A stretch of DNA of 17,942 nt from DASRVA01 sp035550715 (GCA_035550715.1 DASZOP010000193.1:1-17942), one strand, 5' to 3'. Shown: positions 1 to 7,571, counted from the stretch's first letter. Program-made: numbers and translations. Notes: generated from the sequence alone by a model not told the origin.

Positions 1-102
1 GGCTCAGGCGTCGTTGCCTCCCCCGTCCGGGAAGAGTTCACGTTCGTGGATGGAGACGGAGTGGTGACCAGGGTCGGACCGCCGCGGATCGACGCGGACT
101 AG
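1..102 (+). CDS. C-terminal fragment of an unidentified protein (5' end outside window)
   Basis: Frame 1 is open from the window edge to a TAG at 100-102 and encodes the last 33 residues of a protein, ending in VGPPRIDAD. The composition (Val, Gly, Asp, Glu) looks like real protein and not like the Arg/Pro-rich shadow frames seen elsewhere in this GC-rich DNA. No motif can be recognised in so short a piece, so no function is offered. The 131 bases after it, up to the convergent DUF2252 gene, hold only a few weak inverted repeats and no convincing terminator. Confidence 0.5.
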   Translation, partial: GSGVVASPVREEFTFVDGDGVVTRVGPPRIDAD

Positions 103-233
103 AGAAGACGAGGGGCATGAACAAGATTGCTCGTGGCGCTCGGTCGGAATGACCAGCCGCGCTCCTCAGGGAGAGCGACCCCACCTGCCACGCCGAGATG
201 AACGCCATCCGCGAGGCGACGCGGAAGCTGGCC

Positions 234-1520
234 TCACCCCCCCATCTGCCTGACCCAACCCTGATACACCTCGTCCGCCAGCCGCTTGGCCAGGACCTCG
301 ACCCGCTCGCGGACCATCCCCAAGGTGCGCGCCTGGGCGTGGCGGTTCAGCTCCTCGAGCGGGGCCGCGATCCCGTTGACGTGCCCGCGCCCGAGCTGGT
401 TGCCGACGTCGCGGGCGATTTCGGCCAGGTCCGCCTGGCTCGTCAACTCCCCGATGTCGAGCTCCCGGTAGCCGAAGTCCCAGGAGTGAACCCACCACTG
501 GCTCCGGTCGTCGCCTTCCTCGTCCCAGGGGAGGTACCCGAGCACCACGGGCTGGAGACGCCCCATCCTCACGGTCGGCAGGAGGGTCATGAGCATCCCG
601 CCCGACGGCGGCCGCAGGAGGCACGGCGCCTCGACCTCGTTCATGGGCTTCACCTCGACGACGACGTCGTCCAGCGGATCCGCTGTCTGCCCGCGGATCC
701 GGAGGAGGAACTTGGCGTCCAGAGCGCTCCCGGTCCCGATGTCGACGGCGCCGAAGTGCTCGACCTGGTAGTAGTCGTCTGGAGTCTCGGGCCGGAGCCG
801 GGTCATCATCCGGGCGAAGAGGCCCCAGCGCTCCATCATCCATGAGCGCGTCTCCGCGTCGACATCCTTCATGAGCGACTCCGCCCACGCCAGGAACGCC
901 TCCCGGTCGACCGGCGTGCGCTCCCGTTCGCGATCGACCCAGGCGGGGGTCGGAACCGTCGCCGTCGGGTCGGCGAGCGCGTTCGCATAGGCATCGAGAA
1001 ATTCCTTGACGGCCGCGTCCGGATCGCAGTCGAAGGCGGCACGCCGACAGGCGAAGTGGATCGAGGACGCGAACCGGACCAGGTCCACGAAGGCCGGACC
1101 CATCCCCGCCTCGTCGAAATCGTCCAGCCCGTGCGCGGCCGGTGTCTCCGCGTACTGCTCGATGTGCGCGTCGCCGTGGAGGTTCACGAGCGGCATCTCG
1201 TCGATGAGGCCGGCGAACTCGGCGCAGACCCGACGGGAGAAGGCGCTCGGGAGGAGCCTGAAGTACGCGTACGGGTCCGAGCGCACGCGGGCGAGGAGCT
1301 CAGGTCGGTCGGCCAGCGCGTCGAGCTCGGCGGGGGAGAGATCCAGTGTGGTCTGGCTGGAGCTCCCGGCGGCCGGTTCCAATCCTCTCTGAGCGTGCGC
1401 CGCGCTGGAGCCGGTCGTCGTCGAGCACCCGGCGAGGGCGCTTGCCGCCAGGCAGAGGATCGTGAGGCTCAGTGCGGGTCTCGTGGGCACCCCTCCCCGT
1501 CGAGCGCGGTTCGTCGTCAC
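234..1520 (-). CDS. DUF2252 family protein with lipoprotein signal
   Basis: The 428-residue protein matches the DUF2252 pattern. LHGDAH lies at residues 114-119, DDFDEAG at 133-139 followed by GPAFVDLVRFASS, a glycine-rich DIGTGSALDAKFLL stretch near 260-273, and VVEVKPMNE near 287-295. The HGDxH and DFD elements resemble the catalytic loop and metal-binding motif of aminoglycoside-phosphotransferase-like kinases. The VEVK lysine could be the nucleotide-binding lysine, but no activity is established for the family as far as I know. Residues 1-32 form a basic, hydrophobic leader ending in a lipobox, LAGC with Cys32, so the protein is probably a lipoprotein facing the periplasm. That is odd for a kinase-like fold. 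The start used is a GTG at 1520. A second GTG at 1490, just after a GGGGAGG tract, keeps the whole signal peptide and is an alternative. The gene diverges from mqnA. Confidence 0.85.
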   Translation of the reverse strand: MTTNRARRGGVPTRPALSLTILCLAASALAGCSTTTGSSAAHAQRGLEPAAGSSSQTTLDLSPAELDALADRPELLARVRSDPYAYFRLLPSAFSRRVCAEFAGLIDEMPLVNLHGDAHIEQYAETPAAHGLDDFDEAGMGPAFVDLVRFASSIHFACRRAAFDCDPDAAVKEFLDAYANALADPTATVPTPAWVDRERERTPVDREAFLAWAESLMKDVDAETRSWMMERWGLFARMMTRLRPETPDDYYQVEHFGAVDIGTGSALDAKFLLRIRGQTADPLDDVVVEVKPMNEVEAPCLLRPPSGGMLMTLLPTVRMGRLQPVVLGYLPWDEEGDDRSQWWVHSWDFGYRELDIGELTSQADLAEIARDVGNQLGRGHVNGIAAPLEELNRHAQARTLGMVRERVEVLAKRLADEVYQGWVRQMGG

Positions 1521-1578
1521 GGGTCCAGCCTGTAGATTAGCCGTTTTTCCGATCCAACGTCGTCGCCCTCGGCGGAGC

Positions 1579-2385
1579 GTGCCCCTGAACGTCGCCCGGA
1601 TTCCCTATCTGAACGCCCAGCCCTTCACGTACGCATGGGGCGACGAGCCCCCGTTCGACGTGGTGGACATGGTGCCCCGGGCGCTCGGGCGGGCGGCGAG
1701 GGAGGGGTCGGTGGACGCCGGGCTCATGGCGGTCGCGGACTTCTTCGGCCTGGACGGGACGTTCGAGCTCACCGTGCCGCCGATGGGTATCGCGGTCCGT
1801 GATCACGTGCGATCGGTGGTCCTTCTCGCCCGCCGCCACCCCCGGCACCTGGACGGCCGGAGGATCGGGATCACGGGCGAAAGCTCGACATCGCGCCGGC
1901 TCCTCGAGCTCCTCGCGCGCGCTCGTTGGGAGGTGGCGCCCGAGTGGGTCCCCGAAGACGAGCTGGACGCCGATCCCCGTGGGTCGGTCGACGGCGTGCT
2001 GCTGATCGGCGACCGGGCGCTGGAGGCGATGGCCGACCCCCGCAGTCACGGCTGGGAGCGCACCATCGATCTGGCCACCGCGTGGTGGGAGTGGCAGAAG
2101 CTCCCCTTCGTCTTCGCGGCGTGGGCCGTGCGGACGACGGTCCCGCGCCGCGAGCGCGAGCGGTTGTCGGGGTTTCTGAGCGGTTCGCTGGCGGTCGGTG
2201 TGGAGCATCTGGGAGACATCGCCACGGCCGCCGCGGGGGAGCGGCTCGGCACCCAGGACGATCTGGCGGCCTACCTGCGGAACTTCGTGTACCGCCTCGG
2301 GGAGTCCGAGAAGGCGGGTCTGCAGCGCTTCCGCGACCTCCTCGCCGACCACGACATCCTGGAGTACCGCCAGACCCCCGTTTGA
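1579..2385 (+). CDS. mqnA: Chorismate dehydratase MqnA (futalosine menaquinone pathway)
   Basis: MqnA removes water from chorismate to give 3-[(1-carboxyvinyl)oxy]benzoate, the first step of the futalosine route to menaquinone, in the cytoplasm. The 268-residue protein has the family N-terminus ARIPYLNAQPF (about residues 6-16), a DAGLMAVADFF segment near 46-56, a GVLLIGDRALE segment near 139-149, and the hallmark DLATAWWEWQKLPFVFAAWA. Its length is normal for the periplasmic-binding-protein fold shared by MqnA and MqnD. The start was set at GTG 1579 because it puts IPYLN close to the N-terminus as in other MqnA proteins. The frame stays open to an ATG at 1462, but that would overlap the divergent DUF2252 gene and add an Arg-rich tail. 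The GGCGGAG just before the GTG is too close to be an ideal ribosome site, so the exact start is uncertain. It converges on the rhomboid gene 17 bases away. Confidence 0.9.
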   Translation: MPLNVARIPYLNAQPFTYAWGDEPPFDVVDMVPRALGRAAREGSVDAGLMAVADFFGLDGTFELTVPPMGIAVRDHVRSVVLLARRHPRHLDGRRIGITGESSTSRRLLELLARARWEVAPEWVPEDELDADPRGSVDGVLLIGDRALEAMADPRSHGWERTIDLATAWWEWQKLPFVFAAWAVRTTVPRRERERLSGFLSGSLAVGVEHLGDIATAAAGERLGTQDDLAAYLRNFVYRLGESEKAGLQRFRDLLADHDILEYRQTPV

Positions 2386-2402
2386 AGAGATGGGCGCCCC
2401 GT

Positions 2403-3086
2403 TCAGACCCCGGCCAGCCTTCGGCCTCCATAGTCCCGGAACACCCACACCAGGAGGAGCCCGGCTACGAAACCGCCGATGTGCGCGGCGTACGCGACGC
2501 CGCCGGTCTCCTCCGTCTGGGCGAGCATTCCGATGCCGTTGATGAACTGGAGCACGATCCACATCCCTATGACCGCGATCGCCGGCATGTGGGTGATCGT
2601 CCGCAACAAGAGGACCCGCACCCGCTGACGGGGAAAGAGGACCAGGTACGCGCCGAGGACCCCCGAGATGGCCCCGCTCGCTCCGAGGCTGGGGATCTGG
2701 CTGTCGAGGTTGACCAGAATCTGGGCCAGCGCGGCTGCGACCCCGCACAGGAGGTAGAAGACCAGGTATTTCAGGTGTCCCATCGCCTCCTCGACGTTGT
2801 CCCCGAAGATCCAGAGGAACAGCATGTTGCCGCCCAGGTGAAGCAGGCCGCCATGCATGAACATCGAGCTGAAGAGCGTGGTCCAGAACGGTCCGGGGTG
2901 GGTCGGAGGCAGATCGGTCTGCTGGCCGTACTCGACCGGCACCACCGACCACTTCATGAAGAACCCCTCGATGTCGCCGTGCGTGAGCTGCACGAGAAAG
3001 ACGATGATGTTGATGGCGATGAGAGCGAACGTGACGAAGGGGGTGATCCGCATGCCCGAATCGTCGTCGCCGAGAGGCATGACCAT
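2403..3086 (-). CDS. Rhomboid family intramembrane serine protease
   Basis: This 227-residue polytopic membrane protein cleaves transmembrane substrates within or near the bilayer. The catalytic serine motif GASGAISG lies at residues 135-142 (Ser137), and the catalytic histidine is in AAHIGGFVAG (His202). The upstream HGGLLHLGGNMLFLWIFG block at 78-95 supplies the conserved His and Asn (His83, Asn87) that form the oxyanion region in known rhomboids. About six hydrophobic segments can be seen, the first at 14-33. The start is well set: AGGAGG at 3098-3093 lies six bases before ATG 3086. It is probably the last gene of a minus-strand run after msrA and the exonuclease gene, 104 bases downstream of the latter. 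Its substrate cannot be inferred from the neighbours. Confidence 0.93.
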   Translation of the reverse strand: MVMPLGDDDSGMRITPFVTFALIAINIIVFLVQLTHGDIEGFFMKWSVVPVEYGQQTDLPPTHPGPFWTTLFSSMFMHGGLLHLGGNMLFLWIFGDNVEEAMGHLKYLVFYLLCGVAAALAQILVNLDSQIPSLGASGAISGVLGAYLVLFPRQRVRVLLLRTITHMPAIAVIGMWIVLQFINGIGMLAQTEETGGVAYAAHIGGFVAGLLLVWVFRDYGGRRLAGV

Positions 3087-3190
3087 CGGGGGCCTCCTGA
3101 GCAGGGGAGCGCATCGCTCGCCCGGTCCGGGGTGAGAAGCGAAGGTGCCAGTCTAACGCATCTGCACGGCGCCGGGGACTCGCGCCGGCC

Positions 3191-4048
3191 TCAGAAGCCC
3201 AGACGCTTCCGGGTCCGCCGGCCCCAGGTCTCGAGGATCGAAAACCCGCCCACCGCGTCGGGGTCGGTCAGCCAGCCGATGCCCGCCCGCTCGCCGATCT
3301 CGCGGGCCGCCTCCAGGTCTCCCCATCTGTCGAGCAGCGGTTCGGGCGGCACCCCGACCGCCTCGGCCGAGAGATCCACGAGCTCGAGGTTCAGGCGGAG
3401 CTGTTCACGGCCCGCCTCGAGGATCGTCTTGAGACGCGGATCGACCCGCAGGTCGCGATCGATCCAGTCGCGCACGTGGCCGCGGCTGGCAATCAGCTTG
3501 CGGGCGGTCGAAGGCGTCACGATCCGCGGGATCCCGTCGGCGACGTCTCCCGAAAGGGCGAGGTAATCGGCCACGAAGGCCGGCGTGACGCCGAGGATCT
3601 CCTTGACGTCCGAGTGGCGCACGGTCCCGCGAACCCGGCCCTCCATCCGGGTCGAGCCGGAGAGGAGCTGCATGAAGTCCTTGTCGTCCGATCGGATGAC
3701 GAGCCGCTCCTCCCCCTCGAGCTGGTGGGCGACCGCCGCCAGCACCTCGTCCGCCTCACGGCCGTCCGCGCGGAACTGGACGACCCCGAGCGCGGTCAGG
3801 GTGCCGATCATGGCCTCGTAGTCCTCCCGCCCGGCGTGATCCCAGATCTCCGGCCGGTCCCGGTACGCCGGCGAGCGCTCCTTCTTCCACTGGCGCTCCG
3901 CGTTCCAGAAGAGGGCGTACGTGTCCTCGGCCTTGGCCACGAGGGGACGGAGCATCCTGGGGACCTGGTACGTGAGCGGCCAGTCGACGCGCCCCTTCAA
4001 GGCGTGCCAGGCGGCGAACGCGATCATGCCCGCATCGACGAGCTGCAT
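3191..4048 (-). CDS. Stand-alone 5'-3' exonuclease / FEN-like nuclease
   Basis: The 285-residue protein matches the 5'-nuclease domain otherwise found at the N-terminus of DNA polymerase I and in T5 exonuclease, which removes RNA primers and 5' flaps using two metal ions. Metal-ligand blocks appear in the normal order: VDAG with Asp5, EADEVLA at 98-104, SDDKDFMQLL at 120-129 and GDVADGIPRI at 147-156, followed by a helix-three-turn-helix-like segment (TPSTARKLIASRG). No polymerase domain follows. The motif normally ending IPG reads IPR here, and the first motif is VDAG instead of VDG. The ATG at 4048 is the first start after an in-frame stop upstream and has no clear Shine-Dalgarno, so translation may depend on msrA, which ends 41 bases upstream. 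Confidence 0.85.
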   Translation of the reverse strand: MQLVDAGMIAFAAWHALKGRVDWPLTYQVPRMLRPLVAKAEDTYALFWNAERQWKKERSPAYRDRPEIWDHAGREDYEAMIGTLTALGVVQFRADGREADEVLAAVAHQLEGEERLVIRSDDKDFMQLLSGSTRMEGRVRGTVRHSDVKEILGVTPAFVADYLALSGDVADGIPRIVTPSTARKLIASRGHVRDWIDRDLRVDPRLKTILEAGREQLRLNLELVDLSAEAVGVPPEPLLDRWGDLEAAREIGERAGIGWLTDPDAVGGFSILETWGRRTRKRLGF

Positions 4049-4089
4049 GGGGGCCGATGGCTAGGGCCGGGCGGCCGGATCGGCAAGGG

Positions 4090-4731
4090 TCAGGACTGCT
4101 CGCCCCAGATCTGCTCGAGGCGCTGTGCCCTCCGACAGTTCCATTTGTAGAGCTTGTAGCGGACCGGGTTCTTCCGGTAGTAATCCTGGTGATACTCCTC
4201 GGCCGGATAGAACGGCCCGGCTGGGACGACCGCGGTGGCGATCGGCTCGTCGAAGCGTCCGGACGCGTCCAGCGCTCGCTTCGAGGCCTCGGCGAGCCGC
4301 GCCTGCTCCTCGCCGTGCGTGAAGATGGCCGAGCGGTACGAGTCCCCTCGATCGCAGAACTGGCCGCCGCCGTCGGTCGGGTCGATGTTCCTCCAGAAGG
4401 CCTCGAGGAGCTTCTCGTACGTCGTGACCCCGGTATCGTAGACGACCCATACGGCCTCGGCGTGACCGGTGCCCCCCGCGGATACCTGGTCGTAGCTGGG
4501 ATCGGGGGTCCTTCCGCCGGTGTATCCAGAGGTCGTCGAGACGACGCCCGGAACCTTGTCGAACGCCTCCTCGACGCACCAGAAGCACCCGCCGGCGAAG
4601 GTGGCCTGGGCGGTGTCGCGGGCGGTCCCGGCCCCGGCCGCGGTCGGCTCTCCTCCGGAACGGTCCAGGACGGCGGCCACGGCGAGACCCGACAACGCCA
4701 GGACCAGGACGACGATGACCTTGGTGCGCAC
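4090..4731 (-). CDS. msrA: Peptide-methionine (S)-S-oxide reductase MsrA with N-terminal export/anchor segment
   Basis: MsrA reduces the S-epimer of methionine sulfoxide in oxidised proteins. The active-site motif GGCFWCVEE is at residues 47-55 with catalytic Cys49, followed by the family motifs SGYTGG (68-73), GHAEAVWVVYD (89-99), the RSAIF block (123-127) and the FYPAEEYHQDYY block. Further cysteines at 116 and 199 are candidate resolving residues. Residues 1-22 (basic VRTK, then a hydrophobic run to about 21) are a signal peptide or uncleaved anchor, so the enzyme probably acts outside the cytoplasm. GTG 4731 was chosen because AAAGGGGA (4743-4736) precedes it by four bases and the hydrophobic leader starts right after it. 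The frame is open much farther upstream (to 5100), but that part lies over msrB and is a shadow. Divergent from msrB, with 127 bases between them. Confidence 0.93.
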   Translation of the reverse strand: MRTKVIVVLVLALSGLAVAAVLDRSGGEPTAAGAGTARDTAQATFAGGCFWCVEEAFDKVPGVVSTTSGYTGGRTPDPSYDQVSAGGTGHAEAVWVVYDTGVTTYEKLLEAFWRNIDPTDGGGQFCDRGDSYRSAIFTHGEEQARLAEASKRALDASGRFDEPIATAVVPAGPFYPAEEYHQDYYRKNPVRYKLYKWNCRRAQRLEQIWGEQS

Positions 4732-4735
4732 GATG

Positions 4736-4743
4736 TCCCCTTT
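4736..4743 (-). promoter_or_regulatory. Ribosome binding site deciding the msrA start
   Basis: AAAGGGGA on the minus strand sits four bases before GTG 4731. It supports this start over any start in the long upstream extension of the frame. Confidence 0.6.
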
Positions 4744-4843
4744 CGCGACGAAGCCACGGATGGAATAATGGGGTGACGGATCCACGTTTCCGATCCACAA
4801 CGATAACGCGATCCGATCGATCGTGATTCCCGTACGCCATGAC

Positions 4844-4850
4844 AGGGAGG
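4844..4850 (+). promoter_or_regulatory. Ribosome binding site of msrB
   Basis: AGGGAGG lies eight bases before ATG 4859. It fixes the msrB start and places the hydrophobic export leader at the N-terminus. Confidence 0.7.
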
Positions 4851-4858
4851 ACCGGGCC

Positions 4859-5455
4859 ATGACGAACCCTTCGAGCTGCGGATGGATCCAGGCGCCCCTG
4901 ATGGTTGTTCTGGCGCTGGCTCTCGGGACCGGGACCGCGTGCGGCCAGACCGAGGCCGAAGCCGAGTCGGGGGCAGGAAGCGGGATCGGCGACCGGAAGC
5001 CGGCCGAGGACGTCCTCCGCCGGACCCTGACGCCGCTCCAGTACGAGGTGACCCAGGAGGAGGGGACCGAGCCGGCCTTCCGGAACGAGTACTGGGACAA
5101 TCACCGGCCGGGGATCTACGTGGACGTCGTCTCCGGCGAGCCGCTCTTCAGCTCGCTGGACAAGTACGAATCGGGAACGGGGTGGCCCAGCTTCACGAGG
5201 CCGCTCGATCCCGCGAACATCGTCTACCGCGAGGATCGCAAGCTGATCTACAAGCGGATCGAGGTCCGTTCGCGGCACGGCGACTCGCACCTGGGGCACG
5301 TGTTCGACGACGGCCCGCCGCCGACCGGGAAGCGGTTCTGCATGAACTCGGCGTCCATGCGCTTCGTTCCCGTGGAGAAGCTCGCCGAGGAGGGGTATGG
5401 GGAGTACCTGCCGCTGTTCGGGGGGCGGACCGGCGGGGTGGCGGAGGGAAGCTGA
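4859..5455 (+). CDS. msrB: Peptide-methionine (R)-S-oxide reductase MsrB, exported, zinc-less form
   Basis: MsrB reduces the R-epimer of methionine sulfoxide, complementing the divergent msrA. The 198-residue protein shows the SelR fold: LTPLQYEVTQEEGTEPAF (57-74), EYWDNHRPGIYVDVVSGEPLFSS (77-99), SGTGWPSF (105-112), HGDSHLGHVFDDGP (130-143) and RFCMNSASMRF (149-159) with catalytic Cys151. The two CxxC zinc pairs of many MsrB proteins are absent, and the position often holding the resolving cysteine (SGCGW) is Thr107. Residues 1-28 are a hydrophobic leader ending GTGTAC with Cys28, which may be a weak lipobox, so export to the envelope is likely. ATG 4859 is preceded by AGGGAGG at 4844-4850 with eight bases of spacing. 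The upstream ATT/ATG region back to 4823 lacks this support. Confidence 0.92.
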   Translation: MTNPSSCGWIQAPLMVVLALALGTGTACGQTEAEAESGAGSGIGDRKPAEDVLRRTLTPLQYEVTQEEGTEPAFRNEYWDNHRPGIYVDVVSGEPLFSSLDKYESGTGWPSFTRPLDPANIVYREDRKLIYKRIEVRSRHGDSHLGHVFDDGPPPTGKRFCMNSASMRFVPVEKLAEEGYGEYLPLFGGRTGGVAEGS

Positions 5456-5516
5456 AGCGGCTTCCGTAGCGCGGCCGGTGGCCCGCTCCAGGCCGGCGGG
5501 CGAGATTCGGCCGGAC

Positions 5517-6701
5517 ATGCTCGAGGCGATCCGCACGCGGCTCTCCACACGGGAAAGGGTGACCCCCGCCGAGGCGGAATGGCTCCTCACCATGGCCCCG
5601 CTCACGGAGCTGGGCGGTCTCGCCAACGCCGAGCGGTTCCGGCGCTTCCCGGCGCGCGAGGTCACCTACGTCATCGATTCCAACCCCAACTACACCAACG
5701 TCTGCGACGTGGATTGCGTGTTCTGCGCGTTCTACCGCCACGCCGGCGCCGCCGACGCCTATACGCACACGGTCGACGAGGTGCTGGAGAAGGTCGCCTG
5801 GGCGGCCGAGCAGGGGGCCACGACCGTCCTCCTCCAGGGTGGCGTCAACGCCGGTCTCCCGTACGCCTACTACCTGGACCTGGTGCGCGAGACGGTAACG
5901 CGCTTCCCCGGAATCATCCCCCACTACTGGAGCGCGGTCGAGATCCAGGGGATGGCCCGGGTGTCCGGAAAGCCGCTCCCTGCGGTCCTCGAGGACCTGT
6001 GGGACGCCGGCCAGCGGTCGATTCCCGGCGGCGGCGCCGAGATCCTGGCCCCGCGGGTCAGGAAGAAGCTGGGGATCCGGAAAGGGGGCCCCGAGGCCTG
6101 GCTCGAGGTCCACGAAATGGCTCACCGGGTGGGGTTCCGCACGACCGCCACCATGATGTACGGGTCGATCGAAACGCCGGCCGAGCTGATCGAGCACCTG
6201 GACCGCGTGCGGGCGCTCCAGGATCGGTCGCTGGCTCTCACGGCGGCCACGCGGGCGGACCGCCCGGGCGCCTTCACTGCCTTCATCCCGTGGTCCTTCA
6301 AGCCCGGCAACACCCCGCTCGAGAAGGTCCGTCCCCGGCCTGAGGGCCCGGCCGCGTACCTGCGCGCCATCGCCGTGAGCCGGCTCTACCTCGACAACGT
6401 CGACCACGTCCAGGCGTCCTGGTTCAGCGAAGGGAAGAAGACCGGTCAGGTGGCGCTCCACTGGGGGGCGGACGACTTCGGGGGGACCCTGTTCGAGGAG
6501 TCGGTCCACGCCGAGGCGGCGTTCGTCAACACGACGACGGTCGAGGAGATCCGGACCCTGATCCGGGAGGCGGGCTTCGAGCCCGTGCAGCGGACGACCC
6601 TCTACGAGCGGCTCCCCGAGACCCCGCTCGAGTCGATCGCGCGCCACACGCCGCGCCGGGCGGGGAGGCTCGATCCGCACGCCCTGCCGGTCATCGGCTG
6701 A
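5517..6701 (+). CDS. mqnC: Cyclic dehypoxanthinyl futalosine synthase MqnC (radical SAM)
   Basis: MqnC is the radical SAM enzyme that cyclises dehypoxanthinyl futalosine in menaquinone biosynthesis. With ATG 5517 the protein has 394 residues. The cluster-binding motif CxxxCxxC is in NVCDVDCVFCAFYR (Cys63, Cys67, Cys70). It is followed by LLQGGVNAGLPYAYYLDL, a SIPGGGAEIL motif, RTTATMMYGSIET, GAFTAFIPWSFKPGNT and a C-terminal GADDFGGTLFEE. This combination and the ASWF..GKK..QVALHWGADDFG block fit MqnC and not MqnE. The frame is open further upstream; a GTG at 5478 would add 13 residues, and neither start has a strong ribosome site. It lies 61 bases after msrB and could be co-transcribed with it. 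It ends six bases from the convergent mqnD. Confidence 0.92.
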   Translation: MLEAIRTRLSTRERVTPAEAEWLLTMAPLTELGGLANAERFRRFPAREVTYVIDSNPNYTNVCDVDCVFCAFYRHAGAADAYTHTVDEVLEKVAWAAEQGATTVLLQGGVNAGLPYAYYLDLVRETVTRFPGIIPHYWSAVEIQGMARVSGKPLPAVLEDLWDAGQRSIPGGGAEILAPRVRKKLGIRKGGPEAWLEVHEMAHRVGFRTTATMMYGSIETPAELIEHLDRVRALQDRSLALTAATRADRPGAFTAFIPWSFKPGNTPLEKVRPRPEGPAAYLRAIAVSRLYLDNVDHVQASWFSEGKKTGQVALHWGADDFGGTLFEESVHAEAAFVNTTTVEEIRTLIREAGFEPVQRTTLYERLPETPLESIARHTPRRAGRLDPHALPVIG

Positions 6702-6707
6702 GGGGCG

Positions 6708-7571
6708 CTAGACCAGCTCGATCCGGGCCATCGGCGGAACAAGACCGGCCGCGGCGGCCCGGCCGAGGAGCGTCTCCAGCGCGAGCAGACCCTCCTTCCC
6801 CATGTCGCGGGTGTACTCGTTCACGTACATGAGGACGAACCGCCGCGCCTTCTTCCGGTCCAGGCCGCGGCCGAAGCCGAGCGCATACTCGACGGCCTCG
6901 TCCTCATTCCGGAAGGCGTGCTCGATCGATGCGGCAAGGGCGGTCGAGATCTCGCCGGCGAGCTCGCGGCCGAGGTCCTTCCGGACGACGTCCAGCCCGA
7001 GCGGGAGGGGGAGCCCCGTGTCCGAGAGCCACACGTCCCCCAGGTCGGCCAGCTTCTCGAGCCCCATCTCGGCGTAGGTGATCTGCCCCTCGTGGATCAC
7101 GAGCCCCGCGTCGACCCGACCCTCGAGGACGGCTTCGGGGATGCGATCGAAGGCCACCGGGACCGCCTCGAACGCCGGGAGGTAGAGCCGCGCCACCAGA
7201 TACGCCGTCGTCAGCTCGCCGGGGATCGCGACCCGGCGCCCGGCGAGGGCCTCCGACGACGCGAGCTCGCCCGGTCGCGCGACGACGATCGGGCCGTACC
7301 CGAGGCCCATCGAGGCCCCACAGCGCATGACCCAGTACCGGTCGGCGACCCGGGGATAGGCGTGGGCGCTGATCGCGGTCACCTCGATCGCCCCCTCGCT
7401 GGCGAGCTCGTTCAGGCTCTGGATGTCCTGGAGGACGTGCTCGATCCGGTGGCCCGCGATCGTGACCGCCCCCCGGGCGAGCCCGAAGAACATGAAGGCG
7501 TCGTCCGGATCGGGGCTGTGACCGACCCTGAGGACGCGCGTCCGGCCCGTAGTGGTCGGCTCCGTCGCCAT
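6708..7571 (-). CDS. mqnD: 1,4-dihydroxy-6-naphthoate synthase MqnD
   Basis: MqnD converts cyclic dehypoxanthinyl futalosine to 1,4-dihydroxy-6-naphthoate, the step after MqnC. The 287-residue protein has the family signature GHSPDPDDAFMFFGL (17-31), SLNELASEG, TAISAHAYP, GLGYGPIVVA (89-98), IPGELTTAYL and DAGLVIHEGQITY (144-156). His150 is in the position of the histidine proposed to be catalytic in the Thermus enzyme. The start chosen is ATG 7571. A TTG at 7616 is in frame and would add 15 residues, but they are not typical of the family. There is only a weak AGG upstream. It is convergent with mqnC and divergent from the kinase operon, with about 206 bases in between. Confidence 0.92.
   Translation of the reverse strand: MATEPTTTGRTRVLRVGHSPDPDDAFMFFGLARGAVTIAGHRIEHVLQDIQSLNELASEGAIEVTAISAHAYPRVADRYWVMRCGASMGLGYGPIVVARPGELASSEALAGRRVAIPGELTTAYLVARLYLPAFEAVPVAFDRIPEAVLEGRVDAGLVIHEGQITYAEMGLEKLADLGDVWLSDTGLPLPLGLDVVRKDLGRELAGEISTALAASIEHAFRNEDEAVEYALGFGRGLDRKKARRFVLMYVNEYTRDMGKEGLLALETLLGRAAAAGLVPPMARIELV

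Noticed and set aside
117..152. An 11-codon open frame (MNKIARGARSE) behind a GAGGGG
   Set aside because: Too short and with no supporting feature. It lies in the gap between two convergent genes.
103..233. Possible terminator between the left-edge gene and the DUF2252 gene
   Set aside because: Only weak or imperfect stems of four to five pairs, without a T-run, were found.
1462..1578. N-terminal extension of MqnA from ATG 1462
   Set aside because: It would overlap the divergent DUF2252 signal-peptide coding region and adds an Arg-rich stretch not seen at the start of MqnA proteins, which begin just before IPYLN.
1537..3114. A 525-codon minus-strand open frame across mqnA and the rhomboid gene
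   Set aside because: It is antisense to mqnA and in the wrong frame of the rhomboid gene, both with clear family motifs. The composition is shadow-like.
1926..3566. A 546-codon plus-strand open frame
   Set aside because: It crosses three well-supported genes in other frames and has no domain pattern.
4805..4825. GATC-rich palindromic stretch (CCGATCGATCG) between msrA and msrB as an operator
   Set aside because: The repeat is short, and no -35/-10 pair could be matched convincingly on either strand, so a regulator site cannot be supported.
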